Positions 23,401 through 36,279 of a stretch of 64,000 nt of DNA are shown here, in pieces. The stretch is taken from NCBI GenBank assembly GCA_022578965.1, contig MU400571.1:178213-242212 (forward strand), given 5' to 3'. The notes beneath the pieces were generated by a model. That model was not told the DNA's origin and did not search any database. It saw nothing but the letters and a program-made list of their open reading frames with translations. The number at the start of each line of letters is the position of its first letter. Positions within the stretch are counted from its first letter, which is position 1. This DNA comes from Xylaria sp. FL1777. Taxonomy: Eukaryota > Ascomycota > Sordariomycetes > Xylariales > Xylariaceae. The position numbers and the translations under genes are program-made.

Positions 23401-26159
23401 CTTGCGCCCATCCTGTGGTTGCGCGCGCGTACATTTCCATGTCTAATCATTAGACACTACAAGCCAAGGATTCCGCGGTCAATTGTCGCAATGCGCGCTC
23501 GCCGTATGATTCCGTAGTTCCGGACGGAGAGTGCCGACGGCAGGCTGTTCTCGCTTGACGGTCATTACCTGAATCATCGCATTGACTCATTTTCGTGACA
23601 CTGTGATTGTCTAGTTACCGGCTCGGACACTTACTTCCTCGAGCGGTCGCATCAATTGGAAGATGTGCTTACTTTGTGGAGCGAATTCTGCTGGCTCTCC
23701 CTACAACCTATGTCCCAACGACTTGATACAACACGCGAAGTCGCATCTTGCCATTGGCTAAAGTGATAAATAGGGATTGTACAATTCATACATCTTCTAG
23801 GTCAGGAGATACACTATTGTTGCAAAAGATTTTTGCAAGTCCTATTTGATTCATCTTATTTTGTAACCACGCAACAGGCTTGTCGCAAACACTGCCTATA
23901 ATGCTGGTCACCGCTCGGCGAGACTTGATGTTGAGGACGAGTACAACCAATGAACAAGGTTGCGCAAGATTTAAGAAGCGTTTGTAAGCTATCTAGGAGC
24001 CGAACTATATGCGCTGGTTCTCCTTTATAAGCTCCTAAATGAATGATCGCAGTTGCGCGAGAGTGACGAGAGAGCTTTAGATGCCGAATGGGGGAAATGT
24101 AAGGTCACGTGCTTTCGAGTATTGCTCGTGATTGAACTTCTCGACATATCGCGTGCCACGGACCAAATCTACATTGAATCAATGATCACAGAACAGTATA
24201 GTAGAATCACGATTTTTGGGGTTTAGCATGTCTATTATAGTTTACTAATAAGTAAAATTCAGAAAGGGTTTAATTATGATAAGTTAGTGCTTGTAGATGT
24301 TAGATAAATTGAAATTGTTGCAATTTGCTGCCTCCATGGAAGACGCGACTGGCTATTTTCAGCTACGTCATCCGACGGAGGTGCACTGACCATGCAGAGA
24401 ATCTGCTAGCGAGTGTGGCGCTGTAAACTGAGGCTGAAAGATATGACCCCATAGTTCTCCATCATTTTGGGTAAGCTGCATCTCAGGCTTTACTACAGGG
24501 GTATCTTATGCGTAGATACAAAGATACATCTACTCAGTAAAGGATTCTAGCATGATTACCCTGTACTAGTATAATACATATGTAGTAGTGAACTAATCTT
24601 CTGAATAGCACAGCTAGAAACTTTTGATATGAGTTATTGGTTTTTGAATACGTGCAGCCTCCTCATTAGAAGCCGATGTTCGCTATCTTGGGCTGTAGAG
24701 TGCCTGCATTATCAAATGGGTTGCAGTTTGCAGCGCAGAATATGCGGCCGGGGCAACGGCGCCTGTGTACGCTACAGTACATTAAGTACATTCTGACAGG
24801 GATTAAACAGTCCACTCTGTTTGGTCGGTTTGTTTATTTTCTTTCCTAAATCGGCACTCTTACCCCATTCAGCACCCATGCTACTGCACTCTACCATACA
24901 GTACACCAATACAATTCTTACAATGGTGAGCAAAGTTAAACCTGAGGTACCTATTGTCCGGCTTACCGTAGACAATGCTAGTGCATAGGTCTGCCAATAC
25001 ATAGTGCCTCTCCTCCTTAGCTCCTTGCATAATGTATCTAGCCAGCCTAGCCTTAACAGCCAAATTTCTGGTGGAGACACCAGTAGGACTGGGAGGCCAG
25101 ACAACGGGCATCAACAAACTCTATCTCAAGGACTCAAAATAACATAAGGTACCCTCTCTATCTCTCTATCTCAACTTCTGCACCGCAACCTTCTTCTGCC
25201 CTCACAACATCTCGTTGTTCTTCCTGAGACCACACATCTGCACACACTTGCCTTCGTTGTTGGGATTAGAAATACTAATTTCCTTCCCCCTTTTCTTCTA
25301 AGCGACCGCGCTGCTGCCGCATAGCTAACTAAGTGTTATACTGTAACTAGCACTTTGGTGGTACGTACCGATAGCCTAGTCCCTGAGCCCGAGCCCTCCA
25401 GGTGTCCCAAATTGGCACCTTTTTAAATTACCTAGCTTACCATGCTGCGTTAAGTACACTAAAGAACAAGCGCAAACTAACCGTTGAGCGACATTCAACA
25501 GGAATCTCTTGCAGCGTACCCCTTCGCATCCATTGACCACCACCTCCTCCATCAATGAATCCTTAGACGCAACAGTGCACACTTTGGTGCTGAAGAGCAC
25601 CGTCGCAAGCCTGGTCTTATAGTTTTCAACTACTATTTCAGCATCGTTTGTCCGCCTCGATTCTTTGCAGGCTCCCTCGGCCTGCTGTGGACCATCCATC
25701 CTTGTTCTCTCCCTCGACCAGTCGCGCGTCTTGTAGAACAGCCGTTTAAGCATCAGTACCTTGCATTAGAACAGCTGGATCGCGGACGAGTAGAATATGG
25801 ACTCTCGAGTAAGTGTTAGAGATTTCTCAGTACCTCCCAATAGTCATGCCCACTCGTGTCTTGCTCGGCACGGCAAGAACTATTTTAACGCGACCTACAT
25901 TCCATCCTATCTTACCCTTCCAACCCGAGCGCGAGCATCAACCCTTCGTCCACACCAGTCTACCCAGAAATCGCATGCCGGAACGCGTATCCCGGCTGTA
26001 TTGCAGCTTGCGCCATCAGGCAATTGCTAACCTGGCATTGTATCGCAACAGCCCTACAGACCTAATCGTCATTTTCCCAGCCTGGGAAACGAAGATCATC
26101 CCCGTCCTGCCGAAAAAACACTCCATCAACGTCACAAATCCACTGGAAACCTCTTAAAC

Positions 26160-28335
26160 ATGTCCGCGACCGGCAATTTCAACATTGCGGCGAAGCGCAC
26201 AGCTTTGGGAGACCGCAATGGAGCTCCCAGAGACGCGAGCGACGCGCCATATGCTGGCAAGCCGGGAACAACGCGTAGCTATAACACCACATCAACCATG
26301 GTTGCCTCCAAGGCGCAGGAGAATCGCATACAATCCAATCCCAAGCCCAAGGACGCGCTCAATAGACCGTTCTTTCTGCCAGCACAGCGCCCGCCAAAAA
26401 CCCTTGCGCTTTCCACCTCAATGAGCCAACTGAGAGCTCGCACTAATGATACCTACGTCCCACGGAAAGGCCTCAGCAAGCTAAACCCCGTCGTGTACAA
26501 AGACCCACAGAAAGAAGAATCCAGACCTGCACCTGTAGAGACTGCCGAGGTCGTAACTGAAGATTGGCCGGCTACCCAAGCTTCCAAGGTGCAGCCTGCC
26601 ATTGCAAACTCGAAAATCAAGCAGCAGCCGCCGGTTGATCAGGCTTCCCTGGAGCGACAAAGTTTGCAACCAGAACACCACAAGCTTCCAGACAAACAAC
26701 AGCCTTCTCGCTATACTCACTCCGACGCCGCCCAGCTTCAGAAGCGAAGCTACTCTTCTGCAAAACTCCCTCTCCTAATTCCTCCTGCAGACGTACCACC
26801 TCGTAATTCCCCTCGTACCGATGACGACGCCACCGAGCCTCTTTACGTAGATGCTGTTGAGGGTCTCTCAGAGCAGTTTGAATTTCCGACGAATGAACTG
26901 GCCCAGTTCATAGATGCACCTCAACCACATGAACCGGCCGCTCGTTCTCATCCAGAGCCACATGTCCCTGAGCCCATCAACCCAGTTCCAACGTCTAGTG
27001 CTCAGCCTGAGACCAATTTGATCAACTACAACAGCGATCCTTACCCTCCATCTTTTGTTAACGACCGTGTCTATCCATCCTACCTATCCGATTGTGACGA
27101 CGAGGACGACCACTACTACGACGATAAAGGCTATACCACCGCTCATTCATACAGATCACACGGCGATAATACCACTGGTGGTGTGACGACAGTCATGCTT
27201 CCCCCGAAGATAACAAAGAAAGGCCAAGTGGAAATCGAGGCTGCTAAACAGATCGTTGCAAGCAGACGAACTGCTGAGGAAATTCAAGAGGATGCCTGGG
27301 ATATCAGTATGGTTGCTGAATACGGTGATGATATCTTTCGCTACATGAAGGAGCTAGAGGTGAGAGCAGAGCCAGGCTAAAAATATTCTTGGACGATTTA
27401 CTAATATAGACTTACAAGACGACCCTACTACCCAATGCTCATTACATGGATAATCAGGGTGAGATTCAATGGTCGATGCGCTCTGTTTTGATGGACTGGG
27501 TAGTTCAGGTCCACGCTCGCTTTGGACTCCTCCCCGAGACGTTGTTCCTGACCGTCAACTATATTGATCGGTTCCTTTCTAATAAAGTCGTGTCACTGGC
27601 GAAACTACAGCTTGTAGGCGCTACAGCTATTTTCATCGCGGCTAAGTATGAAGAGATCAACTGTCCCTCGGTCCAGGAGATTGTCTATATGGTGGACGGC
27701 GGCTATACCGTGGAGGAGATCCTGAAAGCCGAGCGCTTCATGTTAAGCATGCTCGATTTTGAGCTCGGTTGGCCGGGTCCAATGAGTTTCTTGCGGCGCA
27801 TCAGCAAAGCAGATGATTACGATCTGGCGACTCGTACTCTGGCCAAGTATTTCCTCGAGGTTGTAATCATGGATGAACGATTTGTGGCAAGCCCACCCAG
27901 CTATATTGCAGCCGGTGCCCACTGTCTCTCACGTCTTATATTACACAAGGGTGAATGGGTAGGTCTTGTTGTCTACTAACACGTATCTCTCCTGTTAACC
28001 AATGGTTCTAGGCCCCTGCTCATGTTCATTATTCCGGCTACACGTATCAACAGCTAAAGCCTCTAGTTGCCATGCTACTAGACTGTTGTCGACACGCTCG
28101 CAAACACCACAGTGCGGTCTTTGACAAGTATTCGGACAAGCGATACAGACATGCATCTACCTATGTCGAAGAGGAGATTATGAGAGGCTATACTCTTCCA
28201 TTCGAGCAGCGCGTCTCGATGTCGATTGTCGAGTACCTCAACAGCGAACCTCCACGTGCCTCCTACGCCGGCTCCCATGCAGATCCTCACGCTGGGCCTC
28301 ACGCTATCAAGGTACCCATCTCAACACTTGGCTAA
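26160..28335 (+). CDS. G2/mitotic B-type cyclin (Clb3/4-like class)
   Basis: This protein should bind and activate the Cdc2/Cdk1 kinase for S-phase/mitosis. Exons are 26160-27359, 27419-27958 and 28012-28335, giving 687 residues. Two AGs fit intron 1; I chose 27418 because the TACTAAT branch site lies too close to the earlier one. Residues 12-17 (RTALGD, then RNG) resemble a destruction box. The long middle is disordered. The cyclin core begins near residue 375 (AWDISMVAEYGDDIFRYMKELE) and includes IQWSMRSVLMDWVVQVH, LFLTVNYIDRFLS and ATAIFIAAKYEEINCPSVQ; the second fold includes FELGWPGPMSFLRRISKADD and HYSGYTYQQL. The core resembles the Clb3/4-type fungal cyclin more than NimE/Cdc13. An optional last intron (28312-28353) would give a slightly different C-terminus. 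Confidence 0.92.
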
Positions 28336-31207
28336 ACCACTGCTCTCACTTTAGTATGGTTCTCTTTGTTGAGTCCGCATCATACTCTCCCTATCCACAG
28401 CCCCTCGAGAGGGGTGAAGGACGAGCTTAGAGGTTGGTTCTTCATAGCTGATAACACGACTGGCCACGGAGCGTTCTACATGACAAGCAAAGTTCCCAGT
28501 GGCACTAGCAACTATGGCTCGTCCATCTCCTCTACTAATATTCACAATATCCATACTTTGGCATCCGTATGCCAGTTGACGAGGCGTTACGATAATCACG
28601 AATTGCATGACCCTAAATTTCCCTTTCCTTTGCGATACCTTTCCTCAAAGGTCTAGCATTCATTCTCTAGGCGTTCCGGAAAATCTTTGTGGTAGAGGCA
28701 ATACTGGCATTCCAGGTGATTCAGGCAAAGGACAAGGCGTTCGGCAATGAACAGGAGGTACGGCTTCGTGCGGAACTGTACGTAGCGATCAGTATTTCCA
28801 CATCTGGCATGCTAAAAGGGATAGAGATTCTTGAAGTTTGTCAAGATACTAACCCACTACGCAAGAGACATAAGTCGTGCTTTTGTCTGTGTATATAATT
28901 TTGATGGGGAGAAAGCCAACTGTGTGGTTCCCAATTGGTTTGTTCTAGCATTTGAAGCCAGCCAAATGCAGCCTGTACATAGAGCTTTAGACAAAAGCTT
29001 CTTAATTCCTGACAGGAATGCCTCCCACGTTATTCTCGCATGTGACGTTGTAGCTATTATAGTGGCCAGAGTATGTGTGATGGCTTGCTCTATATCAGAA
29101 CCCTAAACCGCGATTAGTATACTACTACTCACAACTATATTATCACAGTTACTAACTTGCATAGAGTAGGCTTTTCACTTTTTAGGGACCATACAATGGA
29201 ACAATATATTTTAAATCCTAATATGAACACGGTTATTTCAATACGTATTAATGCCTTAACTAAAATAATCATGTTGTATTTAGTGCTCGTATGTATAGCT
29301 GTGTTATGTATTCTAGAACTATTCCCTAGTGAAGTTATTAGCGCTAATATGACCAAACTGTGTAAGCAATATCCAGAAGTTGCCCGTATCAAAAATAAAG
29401 TATGCGCAGTATATAGAATTAACATAGATTGACACCTTGAAACAGGGGGACAACTTGATTTTCAGGACGAGACATTTGTCCCATGGCCTATCTACCTCGG
29501 TCTGACGTTGGAGTAACTGCGCACAGCATACAGCATACCTAGGTATTAACAGTACTAGCATCCCGAACGCAGCCGCGCTAGTATGAAACCACAACAGAGA
29601 AGCCACGGAGTATATAGCGCCGGGCGTTCACCGTTAAGCTCCTTCATTATATTCATTATGGTAGGTCGGGTGGAACTCGTATGATTGAGTGGTGCGACGG
29701 CTATGACATGGCGGCTATTCTCTTCTCTTAAACCCCAAAGATCACTGGGGTAGGTAACATCTACCGGAAACAACCGGTCCCAACCACCGCTAAAAGTGCA
29801 GAGAGGACTTCCTTTATATGCAAGGCATTGTCACATTCACGCTGGAGTAGAGTTCCTTCAGCCTTCTGACATCTTCTGTTTTTCTAGAAGCACTCAAGCT
29901 TGCAGAACAAAGACAATCTGTGCATTCTGATGCTCTTCCGGCGGTTTCGACTACACAAGACAAGTGTCTCGTTTCATGTCGCTGTGGCGTCCTTCACGAT
30001 GATGGCCCGTACAAAGGCCACACGGTGCTCTCATCCCACTGGGCCCCCTTTACGCATAGTGACAGCGAGCACGAGGTATCTGCCTCCATAAACAAGTGGA
30101 GTTGCCCAAGGTTCGCATCAGCGCTGCCTTGCCGCTAAAGGAATGTGGACGCTTTACAACAAGTTCTGTTCTGCGCTGCGCTGTCATTCATTCTAAACAA
30201 TTCTAGTCTCCTCATGGAACGCTGAAGACAATGAGCCACTTCATCTGATTTTGGTGAAGCTTTGGCCCCTAGCCCACGAAATGCGCCAAAATTGGGGACG
30301 GAGGGATTTTAGGTTGTTGGGCGATTCACGTAAGCTCAGTTCGCAGGGCGCTATGTTTCTCGCTATGTGCCGCCGCGTGCGTGCAGTGCAGAGCGTGGAG
30401 CTAGCGGCCCCATCGTGGCCCCCATACGGCCCCCATATGATCTCTCTCCAAAGACCCGATAGGGCTTAGCGGCAAGCTAACCTCCTTTCCACCGGCGTTC
30501 TCTCGGGGTACCCCGTATCGGTAGATCGGTATCTCCGGATTAACGTACTTCCTTGGACGACCTCCACGCGATTATCGATAGCTGACGGGTCCAGCTGCCA
30601 ACCGGCGGCGCTGATTGGATGCACCACCATGCCCACCCTCTGTCTCAGCAGCAATAGCGCACGCTACTCGCCTAGCGCAAGTTGGAATTTTCGGGTGACA
30701 GGAACTTCAAGAATTTGGAAGTCTTACTAGGTACTCGCCCAGCGGCATCAAGCTTCTGTGAAATCCCTCACCATCATCGTCACCGCCACCGCGACCCATC
30801 CAGGCGTCCCGTCTCTTCTATATCTTCATCCGCCCCTCGCCGCTCCCTCCAATCTGCTCAGGGCTTGGAATCCGAGGCTCCCCGAGTTGCAGGCTGAAGA
30901 TCGAAGCGTGCGCGCCTCTGGACACGATCCGCACTAGACAGGCGGCACACCGAGCACCCACTCTTTAGTTTCGGAGCTCCACCGGCTACAGGCTGCTGGG
31001 TAGGTTTCAGGTATCGTGAGGGTCCTCTTCGCTGCTGTGATTGCCGATTCTTGTCGTTTCTGGCCGCTGGTGACCCGGCGCACGCTCGAACCAGCCGTCT
31101 AGTCCCTTTCCAGTCATCCGCCCTCACAGCACCACCACCACACACCCGTCGTGCGACATCGCCAATCCCTCCTGCCTCCCGTCTGTCTCCAGTGCACAGT
31201 TACGACC
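28336..31207. other. Gene-free interval of 2.9 kb
   Basis: This holds the cyclin 3' region and the promoter and leader of the aspartate/glutamate carrier. The part at 29.1-29.45 kb is A+T rich with weak overlapping frames on both strands; none carries a family motif. No RNA gene seen. Confidence 0.5.
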
Positions 31208-33470
31208 ATGGCGGCCCCTTCGACGGTGAAGGAAGCGGTTAAGAGTAGCCTTCTGGGCGCAGAGGAACCTGCCAACCTGTCTTCGTCCTATCGCGCTACT
31301 TTCTTCAGTAACGCAAAGAAGGATGAGCAGACCGGCGAGCCTGTCATGGGCCCCGAGGAGTTCATCGAAGCTATTGCGCCTGCCGATGAGGACTACGTGA
31401 GTGTCCATATATGCCACATTGACTAGTTTTGATTCGAGTCGACCCATTACTGACAATGCGTCTTTTTTATTTCTCACAGTCCAAAATCCACCGCGACCAG
31501 TATGGCATCCTCTTCCGCGTTGCTGATCGTTCTGGAAATGGGCGAGTTACTTTGGGAGATTGGGCTGCCTTCTTGAACCTGCTCAACAAATCTGATGCCG
31601 AGTACGAGATTGCATTCCGTCTGTTTGACGTTGACCGCACCGGCACAGTCAAGTACGAAGACTTCCGGAAACTGTACGAACTCAACAAGGGTGAAGGTAG
31701 CATCCCCTTCGACTGGGATTGTGAATGGGCTAAGCTGTACATTGGTGACAAGTCGAAGCGACACAACTTGTCGTACCCAGAGTTCTCGCAGATGCTGCGT
31801 GGCCTTCAGGGAGAGCGTATTCGGCAGGCATTCCAACGCTTTGACAAGAACAAGGATGGTTATATCGAGCCTGAACAGTTTGCCAAGATCATCATTGAGA
31901 CCGCCAAACACAAGCTATCCGACCACCTGTTGCAGAACCTGTCAACACTCTGCAACATCTCAACAGGCAGCAAGATCTCATATGCCAACGTTCGTGCTTT
32001 CCAGAACATGATTAAGGAAATGGATCTGGTCGAGCTCATCATCCGCAAGGCGATCAGCCAGAGCTCCGACGGAAAGATCACGCGCAATGAGTTCCTTAAT
32101 GAGGCTGCCAAGATCACTCGTTTCTCGCTGTTTACACCGATGGAAGCTGATATCCTCTTCCACTTTGCCAGTCTGGATGAACCCTCCGGCAGGCTGGGCC
32201 TACAAGACTTCGCGAAAGTTCTTGATCCCCAATGGGTTAGCCGTGGCATCTCGGATGAGTCGCAAAAGCGGGCCAGGGCAGCCCTCCAAACCAAGTCGAG
32301 TGCACAGTCGGCTCTCTTGCAAGTTGCCGAGTCCGCATACAGCTTTCTTCTTGGTAGTGTTGCCGGTGCTTTCGGTGCCTTCATGGTGTATCCTATTGAC
32401 TTGGTCAAGACGCGTATGCAGAATCAGCGTGGCGCTGACCCGGGACAGCGACTGTATAAAAACTCGGTTGACTGCTTCAGAAAAGTGATAGCCAATGAAG
32501 GTGTCCGTGGTTTATACTCTGGTGTTTTGCCTCAGCTGGTTGGTGTAGCTCCAGAGAAGGCTATTAAACTTACTGTGAACGACATTGTCCGCGGCATCTT
32601 CACCGACAAGAAGTCTGGACAGATTGGCCTCCCATACGAACTTCTGGCCGGTGGTTCCGCCGGTGCATGTCAAGTTGTAAGTTCATGCATGGCCTCCCCA
32701 AAGCACTTCAATTGGATGTGCATGTTCGTCACCTGCTAACACCCTTCCAGGTCTTCACCAATCCTCTTGAGATTGTGAAAATTCGACTCCAAGTTCAGGG
32801 TGAGATGGTTAAGGCTACCGAAGGAGCCCAGAAGCGCTCTGCTATGTGGATTGTGAGAAACTTGGGTCTCAAGGGCCTCTATAAAGGCGCCTCGGCTTGT
32901 CTTCTTCGCGATGTCCCATTCTCTGCCATCTACTTCCCCACATACAGCCATCTGAAGAAAGACTTATTCGGAGAGTCACCGACCAAGAAGCTCGGCATTG
33001 TGCAGTTACTCACCGCCGGTGCCATTGCAGGTATGCCTGCAGCATACCTGACGACACCATGCGACGTTATCAAGACCCGTCTCCAGGTCGAGGCCCGCAA
33101 GGGCGATACCAATTACACTGGTTTACGTCATGCAGCTCAGACCATCCTAAAGGAAGAAGGATTCAAGGCCTTCTTCAAGGGTGGCCCTGCACGAATACTC
33201 CGATCCTCGCCCCAGTTCGGTTTCACCCTCGCAGCTTACGAGGTCCTCCAAAGCGCGCTGCCATTCCCCGGCAAGGCCCCAGAACAACAAGTACACACCG
33301 GTATTACTAAGGTGGTTTCAACTATGCGAGAAAAGGACGTTGCTTCGCCACACGCGCGCAGCCGTAACGCCCTGAAGATCATCCTCGACATTGATGAGAA
33401 TTTCGGCCGCGTCCAGGTCGGAAACGAAAAGGCCTGGAAGGCCATGCCGCGATTCATGGGCGGCAATTAA
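31208..33470 (+). CDS. AGC1: Mitochondrial aspartate/glutamate carrier with EF-hands
   Basis: The protein exchanges aspartate and glutamate across the inner mitochondrial membrane and serves the malate-aspartate shuttle and nitrogen metabolism. Exons are 31208-31396, 31480-32676 and 32751-33470, giving 701 residues; both introns are phase 0 and the second join restores [20 protein letters not shown]. The N-terminal half carries EF-hand repeats, two with full-looking loops ([14 protein letters not shown] near residue 112 and [14 protein letters not shown] near 184). Three carrier repeats follow, with the signatures [22 protein letters not shown] and [11 protein letters not shown]. The length and domain order match animal citrin/aralar-type proteins; the long Ca-binding N-terminus is intact, unlike in yeast Agc1. 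It converges with an F-box-like gene. Confidence 0.95.
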
Positions 33471-34489
33471 TGAGATTTTCCCCCGATCCCGTTACAATTT
33501 CTCTGTCTTTATAGACCTAGTAGAGAGATGAAGACCTGCATAAGACTGGCGTTTGAGATTTGGCAAGCGAATTAAAAAAGACTTGTGTGTTGGACTTCTT
33601 TTGTAGATTAGATGACATTGTCAGGATTTCACGATTTGGTTTGTTCATACCCCTCGGTTTAGAAGACGACGGGTTCGATAAACCCCGCATAGATTCTTGG
33701 TTTTGTTTTCAGATAGGCTCTTGCTGTGGAAATTTACTTTCGATGCGCATAGATCGAAGGTAGTCCCCACACTTACTGGTCACCATTATGAGGTTTTCGC
33801 TCTAAAGGCTTATGCTTAGAAGAAGAGGATGTACAGTCAAAAGTCCCAATTCTCTGAGGGATGGAAAGGCTGGCTACATCTCACTATCCGTAGTAACGGC
33901 TCCTCTAGTCAAAAAAGCTACGATGTTATTTGTCACAACATCATATCAAGACCAAAACAAGTGGCTAACAGACCCTAGTCACGGTGAACTTTATAGGATG
34001 CCTTAGGTGTTCTAATGCAGGTAATTACTAGGGCTCAGATTTCCCGTACATATACAACAACGTCTTAGGTCCTCTGGCGCCCTCGTGAAGTTGACTATAT
34101 AAGAAAATAGGTATGTATTAAGCGGAGTCTAGTTCAGTTTTCAAGCAGCACATGGCGCTACATCCTCACCACCAGATGGTTTTCGAAACTCATACAAATG
34201 TATTCGCGGACTGGATTGTTGAAGTAAAATACTGACACAAACTATCCCACACTATAAACAATACAGTCAAAGAAGAACAATATGAAAGCTCGATCCACCA
34301 AGACAACTTATGTCTAGGTGACCTATTACCTCCTGTGCCAAAAAAAAATAAAAATAAAAATAGGGCCCCAGTACGATCTTCTCTTGCCTATGACCACCTA
34401 ACCGCCACGGACCCCAGTGCCTTCTCCCCTCGCCCAGTGCCTTCTCCAGCCCCATATCCGACTACGTTCAAGACAGCCATCCAAGCCCT
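33471..34489. other. Gene-free interval between AGC1 and the F-box-like gene
   Basis: The two genes converge across 1.0 kb. It holds their 3' regions and short frames without motifs. A GGTTCGA-like box near 33.67 kb is not embedded in a tRNA fold. Confidence 0.55.
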
Positions 34490-35491
34490 TCAAGCCCTCG
34501 CAGACCCCTTCACAAGCCCGTCCTCCCAAGCGAAAGGGGTGACGCAGTCGCCGACGGCGGCCATCATGGCGCGCTCGAGCCAGCGCGCGTAGTCCTCGAA
34601 GCCGCTGGTGCTGCCGGTGACGCGGGCGGCGCCGACGCCGCGCACGCCCTCGAAGAGGCGCAGGGCGTCCGGGCCGGCGGCGCGCCACTCGGTCTGCCAG
34701 GCCTCGATGACGAGCTCGCTCTTGCCCGAGAACTGGGCCGTGGCGGCGTCGCGCGCGAACTGCGGCTCGGCGTCCAGCCGCAGCCGCACCCGGAACCGCG
34801 TCACCAGCGCCGCTAGGGGCGCGCTGCGCACGGGCGCGTACGATCGTCGCGGGTGCCCTGGCCGGAACAGCGAGGGGAATACGGTTAGGAGCGACGCGTG
34901 CGCTAGGAAGGTGTTGCTCCGGTATAGCACCGGCGTTCCCTCCGCGTGCAGCTGGCGGCATGTGCGCAGGATGCTTGGGTGTAGGGGGGAGGGGGCCGTT
35001 TGTTGCGCGAAGAAGGGTGCTGGGGAGGGGGAGGAAGAAGGTGAGGATGAGGATGAGGGTGAGGGTGAGGGTGGAATGAGTGGTGGGTGAGGTGGGCTTG
35101 GTGGCGCGGTAAGGAGGTGTGAGTATATCTCGAGACGGATCTCGAGCGGGAGGTTAAGGAAGGCTGATGTTAATGCTGATGGCGACGGCGAGATGTCGTC
35201 GTCCTCGGCTGGACTGACATCTACGTCCTGCCCTAGAAGGCGAGCAGCCGTGGCCCCGGGTACACCACCCGCTAGACATCTCCTGCTCTGGTTCGCGCCT
35301 GGTGGTTGGGATCCCGAGTCGGCGGGAGCTGTGGAGACCCCGGCCTGGGGATCACGGCCGGAACACGGCATCTGTGGTGTTGGTTCACCCCGGTGGGAGG
35401 GATCTTGCAGTTCTGTCATCGAGGGCCCGCGCTCGTTAGCTATATACCGCTTGGGAGAGCGCGGCGATGGTTTAATAGCGTCGCCGACCAT
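34490..35491 (-). CDS. F-box-like/2EXR-type fungal protein
   Basis: The single-exon model encodes 333 residues. Near residue 112 it has FLNLPLEIRLEIYSHLL, the LPLEIR motif shared by fungal F-box and 2EXR proteins, followed later by ILRTCRQLHAEGTPVLYRSN, a pattern common in this family. Between them lies a Pro/Ser-rich low-complexity loop. If it is a true F-box, it would bring targets to an SCF ubiquitin ligase, but the second half shows no recognised substrate domain. The gene is strikingly G+C rich in its 3' two thirds, creating long antisense frames that I treat as shadows. The start at 35491 is the first ATG; internal Met codons at residues 25 and 40 are alternatives. Confidence 0.7.
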   Translation of the reverse strand: MVGDAIKPSPRSPKRYIANERGPSMTELQDPSHRGEPTPQMPCSGRDPQAGVSTAPADSGSQPPGANQSRRCLAGGVPGATAARLLGQDVDVSPAEDDDISPSPSALTSAFLNLPLEIRLEIYSHLLTAPPSPPHPPLIPPSPSPSSSSSPSSSPSPAPFFAQQTAPSPLHPSILRTCRQLHAEGTPVLYRSNTFLAHASLLTVFPSLFRPGHPRRSYAPVRSAPLAALVTRFRVRLRLDAEPQFARDAATAQFSGKSELVIEAWQTEWRAAGPDALRLFEGVRGVGAARVTGSTSGFEDYARWLERAMMAAVGDCVTPFAWEDGLVKGSARA

Positions 35492-36279
35492 TCTTAGGAT
35501 GTATGAGTCTCTTATCGTATTACACTGATTCGCTGTTTGGAACCCCTCAACCTACTGTAGCTAATACAACCCCGGTTCTCCATTGGTCCGGTCCTAAGTA
35601 TTCTATGTTCTCTAGGCGTGATTATTAATCCACTGTTCTTCCACCCTTTTTTCCTCAGCTCGTTCAGATTGGAACCTGAAAGGAAATCTACGACTTGATA
35701 TCGTTGTATTAGTTACATATGAAAGAGTATCGAGGTTCGCCAAGCGTAACGAGGGAGAAGACAAAGGGTCTGGCTGGATTGTAGTAAGCAGCAAATAGCA
35801 GCGCTAATAGGATTTGAAGCTATTCTCTATTCGAATCGGAGTGTCGATCCACCTTTCCTCTACAGACCTCGCCCCAACTTCAGAATTACTTAGAGACGTT
35901 GATTCTGCCACGTTCTATGATAAGAGCAGTTCTAGTTAGTTCCTTTGGTTAGTTACTTTGGCTTAATTTATCTAGTATTTTGGGCGTATAAAGGTCTGGT
36001 TTGCTAAGGTCAGAGTAGTCCTTCAAAGTTTACAGTCATGGCTTAAATTCTCAGACAGCGATTGTAGAATCATCCCTATGCCAAGTTAATAACATAATAT
36101 CTTTCTTTTCCTCGCCCGTATATTGAATTTAAGTTCAAGGGGGCTAAGTAAGTTAACGGTGGGTAAGCAGACACGGTGACATGGCTCTAAGACAGGTATT
36201 TTGAATAATCAAGCTGTAGTTATATATGCACTCATCTAAGTCTATATATCTTCAGATAGTCCTCACATCCGATGTACTC
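35492..36279. other. Gene-free interval
   Basis: This 0.8 kb between two minus-strand genes holds the promoter of the F-box-like gene and the 3' region of the flavin oxidoreductase. I see nothing else in it. Confidence 0.55.

Larger units (their letters stand above)
18991..26159. other. Gene-free interval of 7.2 kb between two divergent genes
   Basis: This very long interval separates the zinc-cluster regulator and the B-type cyclin, which point away from each other, so both promoters and leaders lie here. I see no coding exon with a recognisable motif. Present are candidate 5'-leader donors on the minus strand (near 19440 and 19623), a CA repeat (20169-20189), an ATCT repeat (20449-20465), scattered TAGGTACC motifs, a relatively A+T-rich part at 24.2-24.7 kb, and a plus-strand upstream ORF from 25797 before the cyclin. 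Confidence 0.45.

Noticed and set aside
29135..29425. 96-codon hydrophobic minus-strand frame
   Set aside because: A+T-rich DNA gives Ile/Leu-rich frames on both strands here; no motif.
33660..33700. GGTTCGA box resembling a tRNA T-loop
   Set aside because: No acceptor, D or anticodon stems can be formed around it.
34398..34961. 187-codon Arg/Ala-rich frame in the F-box-like gene
   Set aside because: Alternate-frame shadow of a G+C-rich exon.
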